The notes beneath the pieces are model-generated. The model saw nothing but the letters and a program-made list of their open reading frames with translations, was not told the origin of the DNA and made no database searches. Below, one piece after another: positions 33,020 to 40,360 of a DNA stretch of 64,000 bases. The position numbers and the translations under genes are program-made. The stretch's first letter is position 1. The number at the start of each line of letters is the position of its first letter. Source of the stretch: Streptomyces sp. NRRL F-5727 (GTDB lineage Bacteria > Actinomycetota > Actinomycetes > Streptomycetales > Streptomycetaceae); the NCBI RefSeq assembly GCF_000719555.1, contig NZ_JOGX01000010.1, positions 105,553-169,552 of the forward strand, given 5' to 3'.

Positions 33020-34081
33020 GTGATCGACACCGTCCTCGACGTCCTGTGGCGCACCGCCCAGGACGTCGGCCACTCCCTCTCCGCCAACTGGCCGTTCCTG
33101 CTCATCAGCGTGGTCCTGGCCTCGGCCATCCCCGTCTACATCGGGGCGGACCGCCTGTCGGCCTGGATGCGCCGCAAGACCGCGGTCGCGGTGCTCGGTG
33201 CGATCGTCCTGGCGACCCTCACCCCGTTCTGCTCCTGCGGCACGACCGCGGTCGTCCTCGGGGCGCTCGCCTCCAGCGTGCCGTGGGCCCCGGTCGTCAC
33301 CTTCATGGTGGCCTCGCCGCTGACCAGCCCCGAGGAGTACGTGCTGTCGACCGGGCTTTTCGGCTTCGACTTCGCCACCACCTTCTTCGTGGCCGCGATG
33401 GTCCTCGGCGTCTTCGCCGGTGTCGTCACCTGGCTGATCGAGAAGACCGGCTGGCTGGAGGGGCAGGCGCGTCTCACCGCCCACCAGGCGGAGGAGAAGG
33501 CGTCCGAGAGCTGCTGCGGCGACGAAGGCGAGATCGAGGGCTCCGGTGGCGGCGTCTCGGCCGGCGGCGGCGTTCCTGCCGGTGGCGGCGGACTGGCCCG
33601 TACGGCCCTGCTCACCCGTCCGGTCGCGCCCAAGCCCGTTCCCGCGCCCGCTCCGGCCGGTGTCGTGGAGCGCTGGAAGCTCAAGGAGTTCGGTGAGGAG
33701 CTGAAGGTCAACGTCAAGCGCCTCGCGCTCTACTTCCTGGGCTTCGCCACCCTCGGCTTCCTGCTCATCAACTCGATCCCGACGCACTACCTCACCGAGT
33801 TCCTCGGTGACGGCAACGTCTTCGCGGTCCCGGTCGCCGCCCTCATCGGCATCCCGGTCTACCTGAACTCCGACGGCTCGCTCCCGCTCGTCGCCACCCT
33901 GATGCAGGGCGGCATGGGCCCCGGCCCGGCCCTCGCCTTCCTCGTGACCGGTGCGGGTACCAGCATCGGCGCCATCAGCGGCATGCTCCTCATCGCCCGC
34001 TGGCGTGTCGTCGCCCTGGTCGTCGGCATCCTCTTCACCGGCGCGCTCGTCCTGGGCTACACGGCCCCCATCTGGCTCTGA
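33020..34081 (+). CDS. arsP: ArsP organoarsenical efflux permease
   Basis: This 353-residue membrane protein has about eight segments and the family motif TPFCSCGTTAVVLGAL (residues about 71-86) with SPLTSPEEY. The central loop (about 158-225) holds SCCGDEG and Gly/Ala/Pro-rich spacers. ArsP exports trivalent organoarsenicals such as methylarsenite and reduced aromatic arsenicals. GGAG precedes the GTG at 33020 by 5 bases. Its presence beside a carbon-arsenic biosynthesis operon fits export or self-protection. Confidence 0.88.
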   Translation: MIDTVLDVLWRTAQDVGHSLSANWPFLLISVVLASAIPVYIGADRLSAWMRRKTAVAVLGAIVLATLTPFCSCGTTAVVLGALASSVPWAPVVTFMVASPLTSPEEYVLSTGLFGFDFATTFFVAAMVLGVFAGVVTWLIEKTGWLEGQARLTAHQAEEKASESCCGDEGEIEGSGGGVSAGGGVPAGGGGLARTALLTRPVAPKPVPAPAPAGVVERWKLKEFGEELKVNVKRLALYFLGFATLGFLLINSIPTHYLTEFLGDGNVFAVPVAALIGIPVYLNSDGSLPLVATLMQGGMGPGPALAFLVTGAGTSIGAISGMLLIARWRVVALVVGILFTGALVLGYTAPIWL

Positions 34082-34141
34082 GTCCCCCATGGGCCGGCCT
34101 TCGGCGCCGGCAGGCTTCACCAGCACTGTGTAAGACGGCAA

Positions 34142-34171
34142 CGGCCCGCCCCCTGGCTTCGGGGCGGGCCG
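34142..34171 (+). terminator. terminator after arsP
   Basis: Arms CGGCCCGCCCC and GGGGCGGGCCG pair perfectly (11 bp) around an 8-base loop; CAGCCGTTT follows. Confidence 0.75.
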
Positions 34172-34204
34172 CAGCCGTTTCCGCGTACTCGGCTCCGCGT
34201 GTTC

Positions 34205-34570
34205 TCAGCAGCGCGAAGGCGTGCAGGCCGCACTCCGCATCCCCGCCAGTGGGCCGATCAGGTGCTCGATCCGGTCCGGGCGGACGAAGTAGTAGACCTC
34301 GTTCGCGCGCCGTTCCGAGGCGAGGATGCCGGCCTCCCGCAGCTTGCGCAGGTGGTGGCTGATGGTCGGGCCGGTCAGATCGAACTCGGCGGCGATCTCG
34401 CCCATGCAGACCTCGCCCGCCGGGCAGCAGGCCACGATGCTGGCGATCCGCAGGCGCACCGGGTCCGCCAGGGCCTTGAACATGACCGACAGCTCCTCCG
34501 CCTGATCCGGTGTCATGGGGTCGGGGCAGCAGGATCCGGACGGGGGTTCGGTGGTCAGGGGCTCGATCAT
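34205..34570 (-). CDS. ArsR-family repressor with Cys-rich N-terminus and C-terminal Cys
   Basis: This 121-residue protein has SGSCCPDP, IVACCPAGEVC near helix 3, and ACTPSRC at its end. The winged helix is GPTISHHLRKLREAGILAS. The CxC site is replaced by the CC...C arrangement, typical of another As(III)/Sb(III) ArsR type. ATG 34570 is the usual-length start; an in-frame ATG at 34645 lies inside the operator and may be used as a leaderless start. It is divergent from the aminotransferase operon. Confidence 0.83.
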   Translation of the reverse strand: MIEPLTTEPPSGSCCPDPMTPDQAEELSVMFKALADPVRLRIASIVACCPAGEVCMGEIAAEFDLTGPTISHHLRKLREAGILASERRANEVYYFVRPDRIEHLIGPLAGMRSAACTPSRC

Positions 34571-34641
34571 GCGGCCCAATGTGGCCGATGGCGGCGCGCC
34601 GCGTCCAGAGTCGCCCGCCTTCCGGACCGCCCGCACCCAAC

Positions 34642-34700
34642 TCATTGACAGTCATCTATATGTCACGCCATACTCATCTCATAGATAAGCGTCTATGAAT
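34642..34700. promoter_or_regulatory. ArsR operator region of the aminotransferase operon
   Basis: It holds TCATTGACAGTCATCTAT (identical to the arsP promoter copy), the palindrome-like CATCTCATAGATAAG, and GTCTATGAAT at 34691. These sites flank the divergent arsR and small-gene starts. Confidence 0.7.
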
Positions 34701-34712
34701 CGAGGTCGCGTC

Positions 34713-34886
34713 ATGCCGTCTCTCCTCACCTCGCTCCGCCGGCTCCGCAGTGCCCGCCGCTCCGCCCGCACCACCGACGTGCGCTTCTGTGACGGCTGCG
34801 TGGAGGTCGTCGACCGGGGCGCCCGCGCCGCGGCCCTCCGCCGGGGCCACGAAGCCACGCTCGGTCACTTCGCCGTCCGCCTCTGA
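34713..34886 (+). CDS. small CxxC protein before the aminotransferase
   Basis: This 57-residue basic protein reads RFCDGCVEVVDRGARAAALR in its middle. The single CxxC may bind metal or As(III). GAGG lies 7 bases before ATG 34713; an in-frame ATG at 34695 lacks this. It is 15 bases before the aminotransferase start, so it is the first gene of that operon. I do not recognise it. Confidence 0.6.
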   Translation: MPSLLTSLRRLRSARRSARTTDVRFCDGCVEVVDRGARAAALRRGHEATLGHFAVRL

Positions 34887-34901
34887 CCCGTGAGGAACCC
34901 C

Positions 34902-36107
34902 GTGAACCCGCTCCGTCCCGCCGCGCGTGCCGCCGCCGTCCGGCCCTCGGCCACCGCCGCGCTCGACGCCCAGGCCAAGGCCCTCGTCGCCGAGGGCGTC
35001 GACGTCATCAACCTGACCAGCGGCGAACCGGCGTTCCCGACCGTCGAACCCGCCGCCCGCGCGGCGGAGAGGGCCATAGCCGAGGACTTCACCCGCTACA
35101 CGCCGGCCGCCGGCGTCCCCGCACTCCGTACGGCGATCGCCGCGCACCTCAACCGCCACGGCGCGGCGTACGAGGCGGCACAGGTCGTCGTCACGGCGGG
35201 CGCCAAGCAGGCCCTGCACCACGCCTTCACGGCCCTGCTCGACCCGGGTGACGAGGTGCTCGTCCCCGCCCCGTACTGGGTCAGCTACCCCCACCTCATC
35301 GCCCTGGCCGGGGGAGCCCCGGTCCCCGTCCGCCCCGCTCCCGGCGCCGGCCTGAAGGTCACGCCCGAGCAGGTCCGGGAAGCGGTCACCGACCGCACGA
35401 GGATCCTGCTCCTCAACAGCCCCGCCAACCCCTCCGGCGTCGTCTACAGCCGCTACGAACTGGCGGCCCTGGCCGCAGTGGCCGTCGAGCACGACCTCGT
35501 CATCATCAGCGACGAGATCTGCGACCACTGGGTCTTCGGCGACGCCCGCTTCGCCTCCGTGGCCGCGCTGGGCGCCGAGATCGCCGCCCGCACCGTCACC
35601 ATCGGCGGCGTCTCCAAGACCTTCGCCATGACCGGCTGGCGCATCGGCTGGCTCGCGGCCTCGGCCGAACTGGCCTCCACCGTCACGGCCCTGCAGAGCC
35701 ACACCGCCTCCGCGCCGTCCTCCATCGCCCAGCGGGCCGCCCTCGGCGCACTGACCGCCGACCTCGGCGCCGAACTGGAGCGCCGCCGCTCCGGACTCGA
35801 TGCCCGCCGCCTCGCGACCGTCAAGGCGATCGGCGACATCCCCGGCCTGCGGGTCGACGGCAACCCGGAAGGCGCCTTCTTCCTCCTCGCCGACGTCAGC
35901 GGCCTGTACGGGAAGACCTGCGCCGGCCGCACCATCACGTCGGCCGCCGGCTTCGCCGAACTCCTCCTGGCCGAAGCCCAGGTGGCGGTCGTCCCCGGCG
36001 CCGACTTCGCCGCCCCGGACCACGTCCGCATCTCGTACACGGTCCCGCCCGAGCAGCTCGACGCGGCACTCGGACGCCTCGCGGGGTTCGTGAGCGCGCT
36101 GTCCTGA
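34902..36107 (+). CDS. class I PLP aminotransferase in the ars region
   Basis: This protein of about 401 residues has the fold-type I aspartate-aminotransferase motifs LTSGEPAFPT, NSPANPSGVV, SDEICDHWVF and the PLP Lys in GGVSKTFAMTGWRIGW. It ends with RISYTV, the Arg that binds the substrate carboxylate. GTG 34902 has AGGA 5 bases upstream and is preferred to GTG 34890. It is under ArsR-type operators and shares the region with arsP, so its substrate may be arsenic-related. Arsonopyruvate to arsonoalanine is a guess by analogy with phosphonopyruvate. A general aspartate/alanine aminotransferase is the alternative. Confidence 0.85.
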   Translation: MNPLRPAARAAAVRPSATAALDAQAKALVAEGVDVINLTSGEPAFPTVEPAARAAERAIAEDFTRYTPAAGVPALRTAIAAHLNRHGAAYEAAQVVVTAGAKQALHHAFTALLDPGDEVLVPAPYWVSYPHLIALAGGAPVPVRPAPGAGLKVTPEQVREAVTDRTRILLLNSPANPSGVVYSRYELAALAAVAVEHDLVIISDEICDHWVFGDARFASVAALGAEIAARTVTIGGVSKTFAMTGWRIGWLAASAELASTVTALQSHTASAPSSIAQRAALGALTADLGAELERRRSGLDARRLATVKAIGDIPGLRVDGNPEGAFFLLADVSGLYGKTCAGRTITSAAGFAELLLAEAQVAVVPGADFAAPDHVRISYTVPPEQLDAALGRLAGFVSALS

Positions 36108-36253
36108 CGGCCCGGTTCCGCCCTCGCGGAGGGGCGTCGGCCGCCACGGCCGGCGCCCCTCCGCGTTTCGGCGCTCGGCGGTCGCCGCTCCACCCACCGC
36201 GCGAGCGCGCGGAAGGCGGCCGGGTGTTCCAGCGCCGCTGCCGTCGTTCGTCC

Positions 36254-36616
36254 TCAGGCGGAGGTCGACGGGCTCAGCAACTGCCCCATCGCCGCGAGGA
36301 CCCCCGGCTCCACCCGGTAGTACACCCAGGTCCCGCGCCGCTCGGAGGAGAGCAGCCCGGCCTCCTTCAGCTTCTTCAGGTGGTGGGAGACGGTGGGCTG
36401 CGAGACGCCCACGTCCGAGATGTCGCAGACGCACGCCTCGCCGCCCTCGTGGGAGGCGACGGCGGAGAACAGCCGCAGGCGCACCGGATCGCCCAGGGCC
36501 TTGAACATGACCGCGGTCCGCTCCGCCTCCTCGGCCGTCAGCGGGCGTTCCGTGAGCGGCGGGCAGCACGGCTCGACGGCGGGCTGGAGCAGCGGGAGCG
36601 CCTTCACGTTCGACAT
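36254..36616 (-). CDS. ArsR-family As(III) repressor downstream of the flavoprotein
   Basis: This 120-residue protein has VEPCCPPL and the CxC site GEACVCDI, and the helix SQPTVSHHLKKLKEAGLL. It is 40 bases downstream of the flavin monooxygenase gene on the same strand. An operator-like palindrome covers its own start region, so it may be both in that operon and autoregulated. Confidence 0.87.
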   Translation of the reverse strand: MSNVKALPLLQPAVEPCCPPLTERPLTAEEAERTAVMFKALGDPVRLRLFSAVASHEGGEACVCDISDVGVSQPTVSHHLKKLKEAGLLSSERRGTWVYYRVEPGVLAAMGQLLSPSTSA

Positions 36617-36638
36617 ACGCCTATGTTGACACATGTCG
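36611..36638. promoter_or_regulatory. ArsR operator at the start of the third arsR
   Basis: CGACAT (36611) and ATGTCG (36633) form an inverted repeat around GCCTATGTTGAC, which shares the CTATG core of the other sites. The repeat includes the arsR start codon. Confidence 0.55.
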
Positions 36639-36656
36639 AAACAAGAGCCCAGGGAG

Positions 36657-37712
36657 TCACCGTCGGCCCAGGGTCCGGGCCAGACGCCGGGCGGCGCGCC
36701 GGGCATCGCGGCCGACGCCGCGCAGGGACGCGGACGACAGGCTGCGCTGCCACTCCAGCCCCACGTGGGCCAGGCGGGGATGGGCGAGCGAAGAGCCGTC
36801 CCGGTGCCGGGGTCTGCCGGTCCCGTCGAGGGCGTCGAGCGGGGCGAGGTAGCCGAGGTCGGGCAGGTAGCCGGTGGCCAGGATGATCGTGTCGACCTCT
36901 TCCCGCGTACCGTCGGCCCACGGCACGGTCGAGCCGTCGAGGCCGGTGAACAGGGGGTGCCGGTCCGGCCGGCCGGCGGCGAGGGCGGCCCGGTAGCGGC
37001 CGTCGTCGATGACCGCCATCGTCGCCGGACGCCGCTGGAGACGACCGAGCGGCGCCGCGTCCGCGCCGGTGACCGTGAGCCAGAAGTGCAGGTCACGCCC
37101 GAGCGGCCGCTGGGGGAACCAGCGCACGGGCGCCCGGCTCGCCAGGCTCACCCGCGCCACATCCGCGAGCTCGACCGCGACCTGCACCGCCGAGTTCCCC
37201 GCGCCGACCACCACGACCCGCTGCCCCGCGAACGGGCCCGGTGCGCGGTACTCCGAGACGTGCAGCGCCGTACCCGTGAAGGTGTCGAGCCCGGGCAGCG
37301 CGGGCCGGTTCGGCCGGCCGAAGCCGCCCGTGGCGGTGACCACCGCGCGGGCGCCCAGCGCCTGCCCGTCGGCGAGGTCGAGCTCGAAACCCTCCCCGGC
37401 CGGGCGCACCGCGGTGACGCGCCGCCCGGTGCGGAGGTCGGCGTCCAGGCGTCCGGCGTACCGCGTCAGGTAGGCCACCACCTCGTCCCGGCGCGGATAG
37501 CGGTCCGGGTCGCCGCCGAAGGGCAGGTCCGGCAGGGAGCTGTACCGGGCGGGCGAGAACAGGGCGAGGCTGTCGTAGTACCGCGGCCACGAACCGGCCG
37601 CCCGGTCCGAAGCCTCCAGGACCACCGGCCTGAGCCCTTCGCGCAGCAGGCTGTGTGCCGTGGCGAGGCCGGACTGGCCGGCTCCGATGACGGCGACGTC
37701 GAAGCGGTCCAT
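36657..37712 (-). CDS. second ArsO-like flavin monooxygenase
   Basis: This protein of about 351 residues has FAD motif VIGAGQSGLATAHSLL and NADPH motif VVGAGNSAVQVAVELA. It is related to arsO at 16243-17316 but clearly diverged. It is not the source of the broken copy at 10831. The start may be 37712 or the ATG 6 bases upstream. It is divergent from another flavoprotein, with ArsR-type sites between. Oxidation of an organoarsenical or As(III) is likely but unproven. Confidence 0.83.
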   Translation of the reverse strand: MDRFDVAVIGAGQSGLATAHSLLREGLRPVVLEASDRAAGSWPRYYDSLALFSPARYSSLPDLPFGGDPDRYPRRDEVVAYLTRYAGRLDADLRTGRRVTAVRPAGEGFELDLADGQALGARAVVTATGGFGRPNRPALPGLDTFTGTALHVSEYRAPGPFAGQRVVVVGAGNSAVQVAVELADVARVSLASRAPVRWFPQRPLGRDLHFWLTVTGADAAPLGRLQRRPATMAVIDDGRYRAALAAGRPDRHPLFTGLDGSTVPWADGTREEVDTIILATGYLPDLGYLAPLDALDGTGRPRHRDGSSLAHPRLAHVGLEWQRSLSSASLRGVGRDARRAARRLARTLGRR

Positions 37713-37729
37713 GGGCATCACTCGATTCG

Positions 37730-37770
37730 ATGAATGTCTATGTTGACGTCTATCGATATCCGATGCATGC
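37730..37770. promoter_or_regulatory. ArsR operator between divergent flavoprotein genes
   Basis: TGTCTATGTTGAC and GTCTATCGATATC repeat the TCTAT core seen near the other arsR genes, in a locally AT-rich gap. Confidence 0.55.
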
Positions 37771-37820
37771 TGAGAGCGCAAGAGATCGACGGACGTCGAA
37801 ACATAAGGGGACCTCTCGTC

Positions 37821-39215
37821 ATGAACGCCGCCATTGAGCAGCTGCCCGTCGTGGTCGTCGGAGCCGGCCCCACCGGCCTGGCCGCCGCCGCCCACCTCGT
37901 CGAGCGCGGCATCGAGCCGCTGGTCCTGGAGGCCGGGCCCACGGCGGCCGCCGCGGTACGCGAGTGGTCGCACGTCCGGCTGTTCTCCACCTGGGGCGAG
38001 CTCACCGACCCCGCCGCCGAGAAGCTCCTCGCCCCCACCGGCTGGACCAGGCCCGACGCGAAGACGTACCCCACCGGCGGCGACTGGGCGGACCGCTACC
38101 TCCAGCCGCTCGCCGACGTCCTCGGCGACCGCGTCCGCACCGGCGCCCGCGTCACCGGCGTCTCCCGAGCCGGCCGCGACCGGATCGTCGACGCCGACCG
38201 CGACGCCCAGCCGTTCGCCGTCCACGTCACGTACGCCGACGGACGCGAGGAGCGGCTCACCGCCCGCGCCGTCGTCGACGCCTCCGGCACCTGGGCGGTC
38301 CCCAGCCCCGCGGGCGCCGACGGCCTCCCGGCGCTCGGCGAACGCGCCGCCGCCGACCGGATCTCGTACCGCGTCCCCGACCTCGCCGACCCCGCCGTCC
38401 GCGCCCGGTACGCCGGCCGGCGCACCGCCGTCATCGGCTCCGGCGCCTCCGCCTTCACCGCGCTCGCCTCCCTCGCCGCCCTCGCCCGCGAGGAGGCGGA
38501 CACGAAGGCGGTCTGGATCCTCCGCCGGGGCCTGTCCGGTGCCACCTTCGGCGGCGGCAGCGCCGACCAGCTCCCCGCCCGCGGCGCCCTCGGCCTCGCC
38601 GCCAAGGCCGCCGTCGACGAAGGCCACGCCGACGCCGTCACCGGCTTCCGTACGCAGGCGATCGAGCGCGACGGCGACGGCCGCCCGGTCCTGGTGGCGG
38701 AGGACGGCCGCCGCCTCGACCCCGTCGACGAGGTGATCGTCCTCACCGGCCTCCGCCCCGACCTGTCCTTCCTGGACGAGCTCCGCCTCGGCCTCGACGA
38801 CCGCCTCCAGGCCCCCACCGCCCTCGCCCCGCTCATCGACCCCAACCAGCACTCCTGCGGCACCGTCTACCCCCACGGACACCGCGAACTCGCCCACCCC
38901 GAACAGGGCGTGTACCTCGTCGGCATGAAGTCCTACGGCCGCGCCCCCACCTTCCTCGCCCTCACCGGCTACGAGCAGGTCCGCTCCGTCGTCGCCGCCC
39001 TCGCGGGCGACCTCGACGCCGCCGACCGCGTCGAACTCACCCTCCCCGAGACCGGCGTCTGCGGCGGCTCCGGCCTCTACGACGCCCCCGCCACGCAGTC
39101 CGCCGACCCCGGCGGCTGCTGCGCCCCGCCGGCCCCCCAGCTCGTACAGCTCGCCGCTCCGTCCGCCCTGCCCCTCGCCACCGAGCAGCCCACGGGCGGC
39201 TGCTGCGGCTCGTAA
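37821..39215 (+). CDS. FAD-dependent oxidoreductase with Cys-Cys tail
   Basis: This 464-residue flavoprotein has VVGAGPTGLAAAAHLV (FAD) and VIGSGASAFTALASLAAL (NADPH). The last 60 residues add VCGGSG, GGCCAPP and a final GGCCGS, which look like As(III)-binding Cys pairs. AAGGGG lies upstream of ATG 37821. Similar flavoproteins occur in Streptomyces ars islands. It probably oxidises or transfers electrons to a thiol-bound arsenical. The exact reaction is unknown. Confidence 0.8.
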   Translation: MNAAIEQLPVVVVGAGPTGLAAAAHLVERGIEPLVLEAGPTAAAAVREWSHVRLFSTWGELTDPAAEKLLAPTGWTRPDAKTYPTGGDWADRYLQPLADVLGDRVRTGARVTGVSRAGRDRIVDADRDAQPFAVHVTYADGREERLTARAVVDASGTWAVPSPAGADGLPALGERAAADRISYRVPDLADPAVRARYAGRRTAVIGSGASAFTALASLAALAREEADTKAVWILRRGLSGATFGGGSADQLPARGALGLAAKAAVDEGHADAVTGFRTQAIERDGDGRPVLVAEDGRRLDPVDEVIVLTGLRPDLSFLDELRLGLDDRLQAPTALAPLIDPNQHSCGTVYPHGHRELAHPEQGVYLVGMKSYGRAPTFLALTGYEQVRSVVAALAGDLDAADRVELTLPETGVCGGSGLYDAPATQSADPGGCCAPPAPQLVQLAAPSALPLATEQPTGGCCGS

Positions 39216-39330
39216 CCGAAACCGACGCCGCCGCACCCGAGGTCGGGACCGCCCCCATGGACCGGTCCCGGCCCGCGACCGTGACGGCGGGCTCGGGCCA
39301 TCTGCGGGCGGGCCGCCGCCACGCAACTTG

Positions 39331-39432
39331 GTGTACGACTCCGGCAAGGGCGGGAGCGAGCTCGAAGCGAAGCTCCCGCAGGAGGCGACCGCGCCGGCCG
39401 GCTGCGGCACGATCGGACACGGGGGTGCCTGA
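39331..39432 (+). other. short ORF, possible gene remnant
   Basis: A 33-codon frame reads VYDSGKGGSELEAKLPQEAT and ends AGCGTIGHGGA, then TGA. No ribosome-binding site precedes the GTG. The 354-base gap 39216-39569 otherwise holds only a terminator and short GGGTTCCTC repeats. Confidence 0.25.
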
Positions 39433-39480
39433 TCGGCACCGACGAACCACGGCTGACGGGCCCGGCCGGCGTCATGACCG

Positions 39481-39514
39481 CCCGGTCTCCCCGGTCGATG
39501 CCGGGGAGACCGGG
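39481..39514. terminator. perfect 14-bp bidirectional terminator hairpin
   Basis: CCCGGTCTCCCCGG and its complement flank a 6-base loop, between the convergent flavoprotein and fasciclin genes. Confidence 0.8.
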
Positions 39515-39569
39515 TTCCTCGGGCCCGCGATTCTCGGGTCCCGGGTTCCTCAGGCGCCCGAGCCGGTCG

Positions 39570-40220
39570 TCACTTGGGCATGAGGACGGTGTCGACGATG
39601 TACACGTGGGCGTTGGCGGTCTTCACGTTGCCGCAGACGACCTTGGAGGTGTCGTTGACGGTGTAGTCCTCGCCGGAGCCCTTGGTGGTGATCATGCCCT
39701 TCTGCAGGGTCTCGAAGCTGCCGTTCTCCAGCTGCTGCGGCGTGAGCTTCTGACCGACGACGTGGTAGGTGAGGATCTCGGTGAGGGTGGCCTTGTCGGC
39801 GAGGACCTTGTCGAGGTCGGCCTTCGGGATCTTCGCGAAGGCGTCGTTGGTGGGTGCGAAGACCGTGATGTTCTCGGCGTTGTTGAGGGTGTCGACGAGT
39901 CCGGCCTGCTTCACCGCGGTGACGAGCGTCGACAGGGCCGGATTGTTCGACGCGGCGGTCGCGACGGGGTCCTTGGCCATGCCGTCGAAGGAGCCCGCAC
40001 CCTCCTTCGGCACGCCGGCGCACGCCGGGCCGAAGGGCTGGTCGTCGGTCATCGGCGCCTCGGAGGGGCTGCTCGCCGGCGTCGTCGCCTCGTCACCGGC
40101 GGCTGCGGAGGAAGCGGCCTCGGTCTTGCTGCCGGAGTCGGAGCACGCGACGAGGGAGAAGGGCAGCAGGGTGGCCGCGGCGACGGCGAGCGCGGTGCGG
40201 CGGAACTTCATGCTGTTCAT
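39570..40220 (-). CDS. fasciclin-domain lipoprotein (MPT83-like)
   Basis: This 216-residue protein has a lipobox LPFSLVAC and a Ser/Thr/Ala spacer, then one fasciclin domain with the H1 motif NITVFAPTNDAFAKIP and the H2 region HVYIVDTVLMP. MPT70 and MPT83 of M. tuberculosis are related fasciclin proteins under SigK control. Here SigK/RskA-like genes are 3 kb away. It sits on the outer membrane face and may take part in adhesion. AAGGAG precedes the ATG at 40220. Confidence 0.87.
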   Translation of the reverse strand: MNSMKFRRTALAVAAATLLPFSLVACSDSGSKTEAASSAAAGDEATTPASSPSEAPMTDDQPFGPACAGVPKEGAGSFDGMAKDPVATAASNNPALSTLVTAVKQAGLVDTLNNAENITVFAPTNDAFAKIPKADLDKVLADKATLTEILTYHVVGQKLTPQQLENGSFETLQKGMITTKGSGEDYTVNDTSKVVCGNVKTANAHVYIVDTVLMPK

Positions 40221-40360
40221 GATCAGTTGCTCCTTGAAGGGCTGTTCTCTGGGTTGTCGGTGTACGGGTTTCGGTGCACGGGTGGTGCTGTCCCGGGCAC
40301 GGCCTGCCGGCCCCGCCGGGGGGTCTACGGGTGGTGGTCCACGCGTGGTCCACGGGTGGT

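Noticed and set aside
39331..39432. A real 33-residue protein
   Set aside because: It has no ribosome-binding site and no recognisable family. It is kept only as a possible remnant.
15642..39569. Arsinothricin genes (arsL radical SAM, arsM methyltransferase)
   Set aside because: I looked for radical SAM CxxxCxxC proteins and SAM methyltransferases among the ars genes and saw none.
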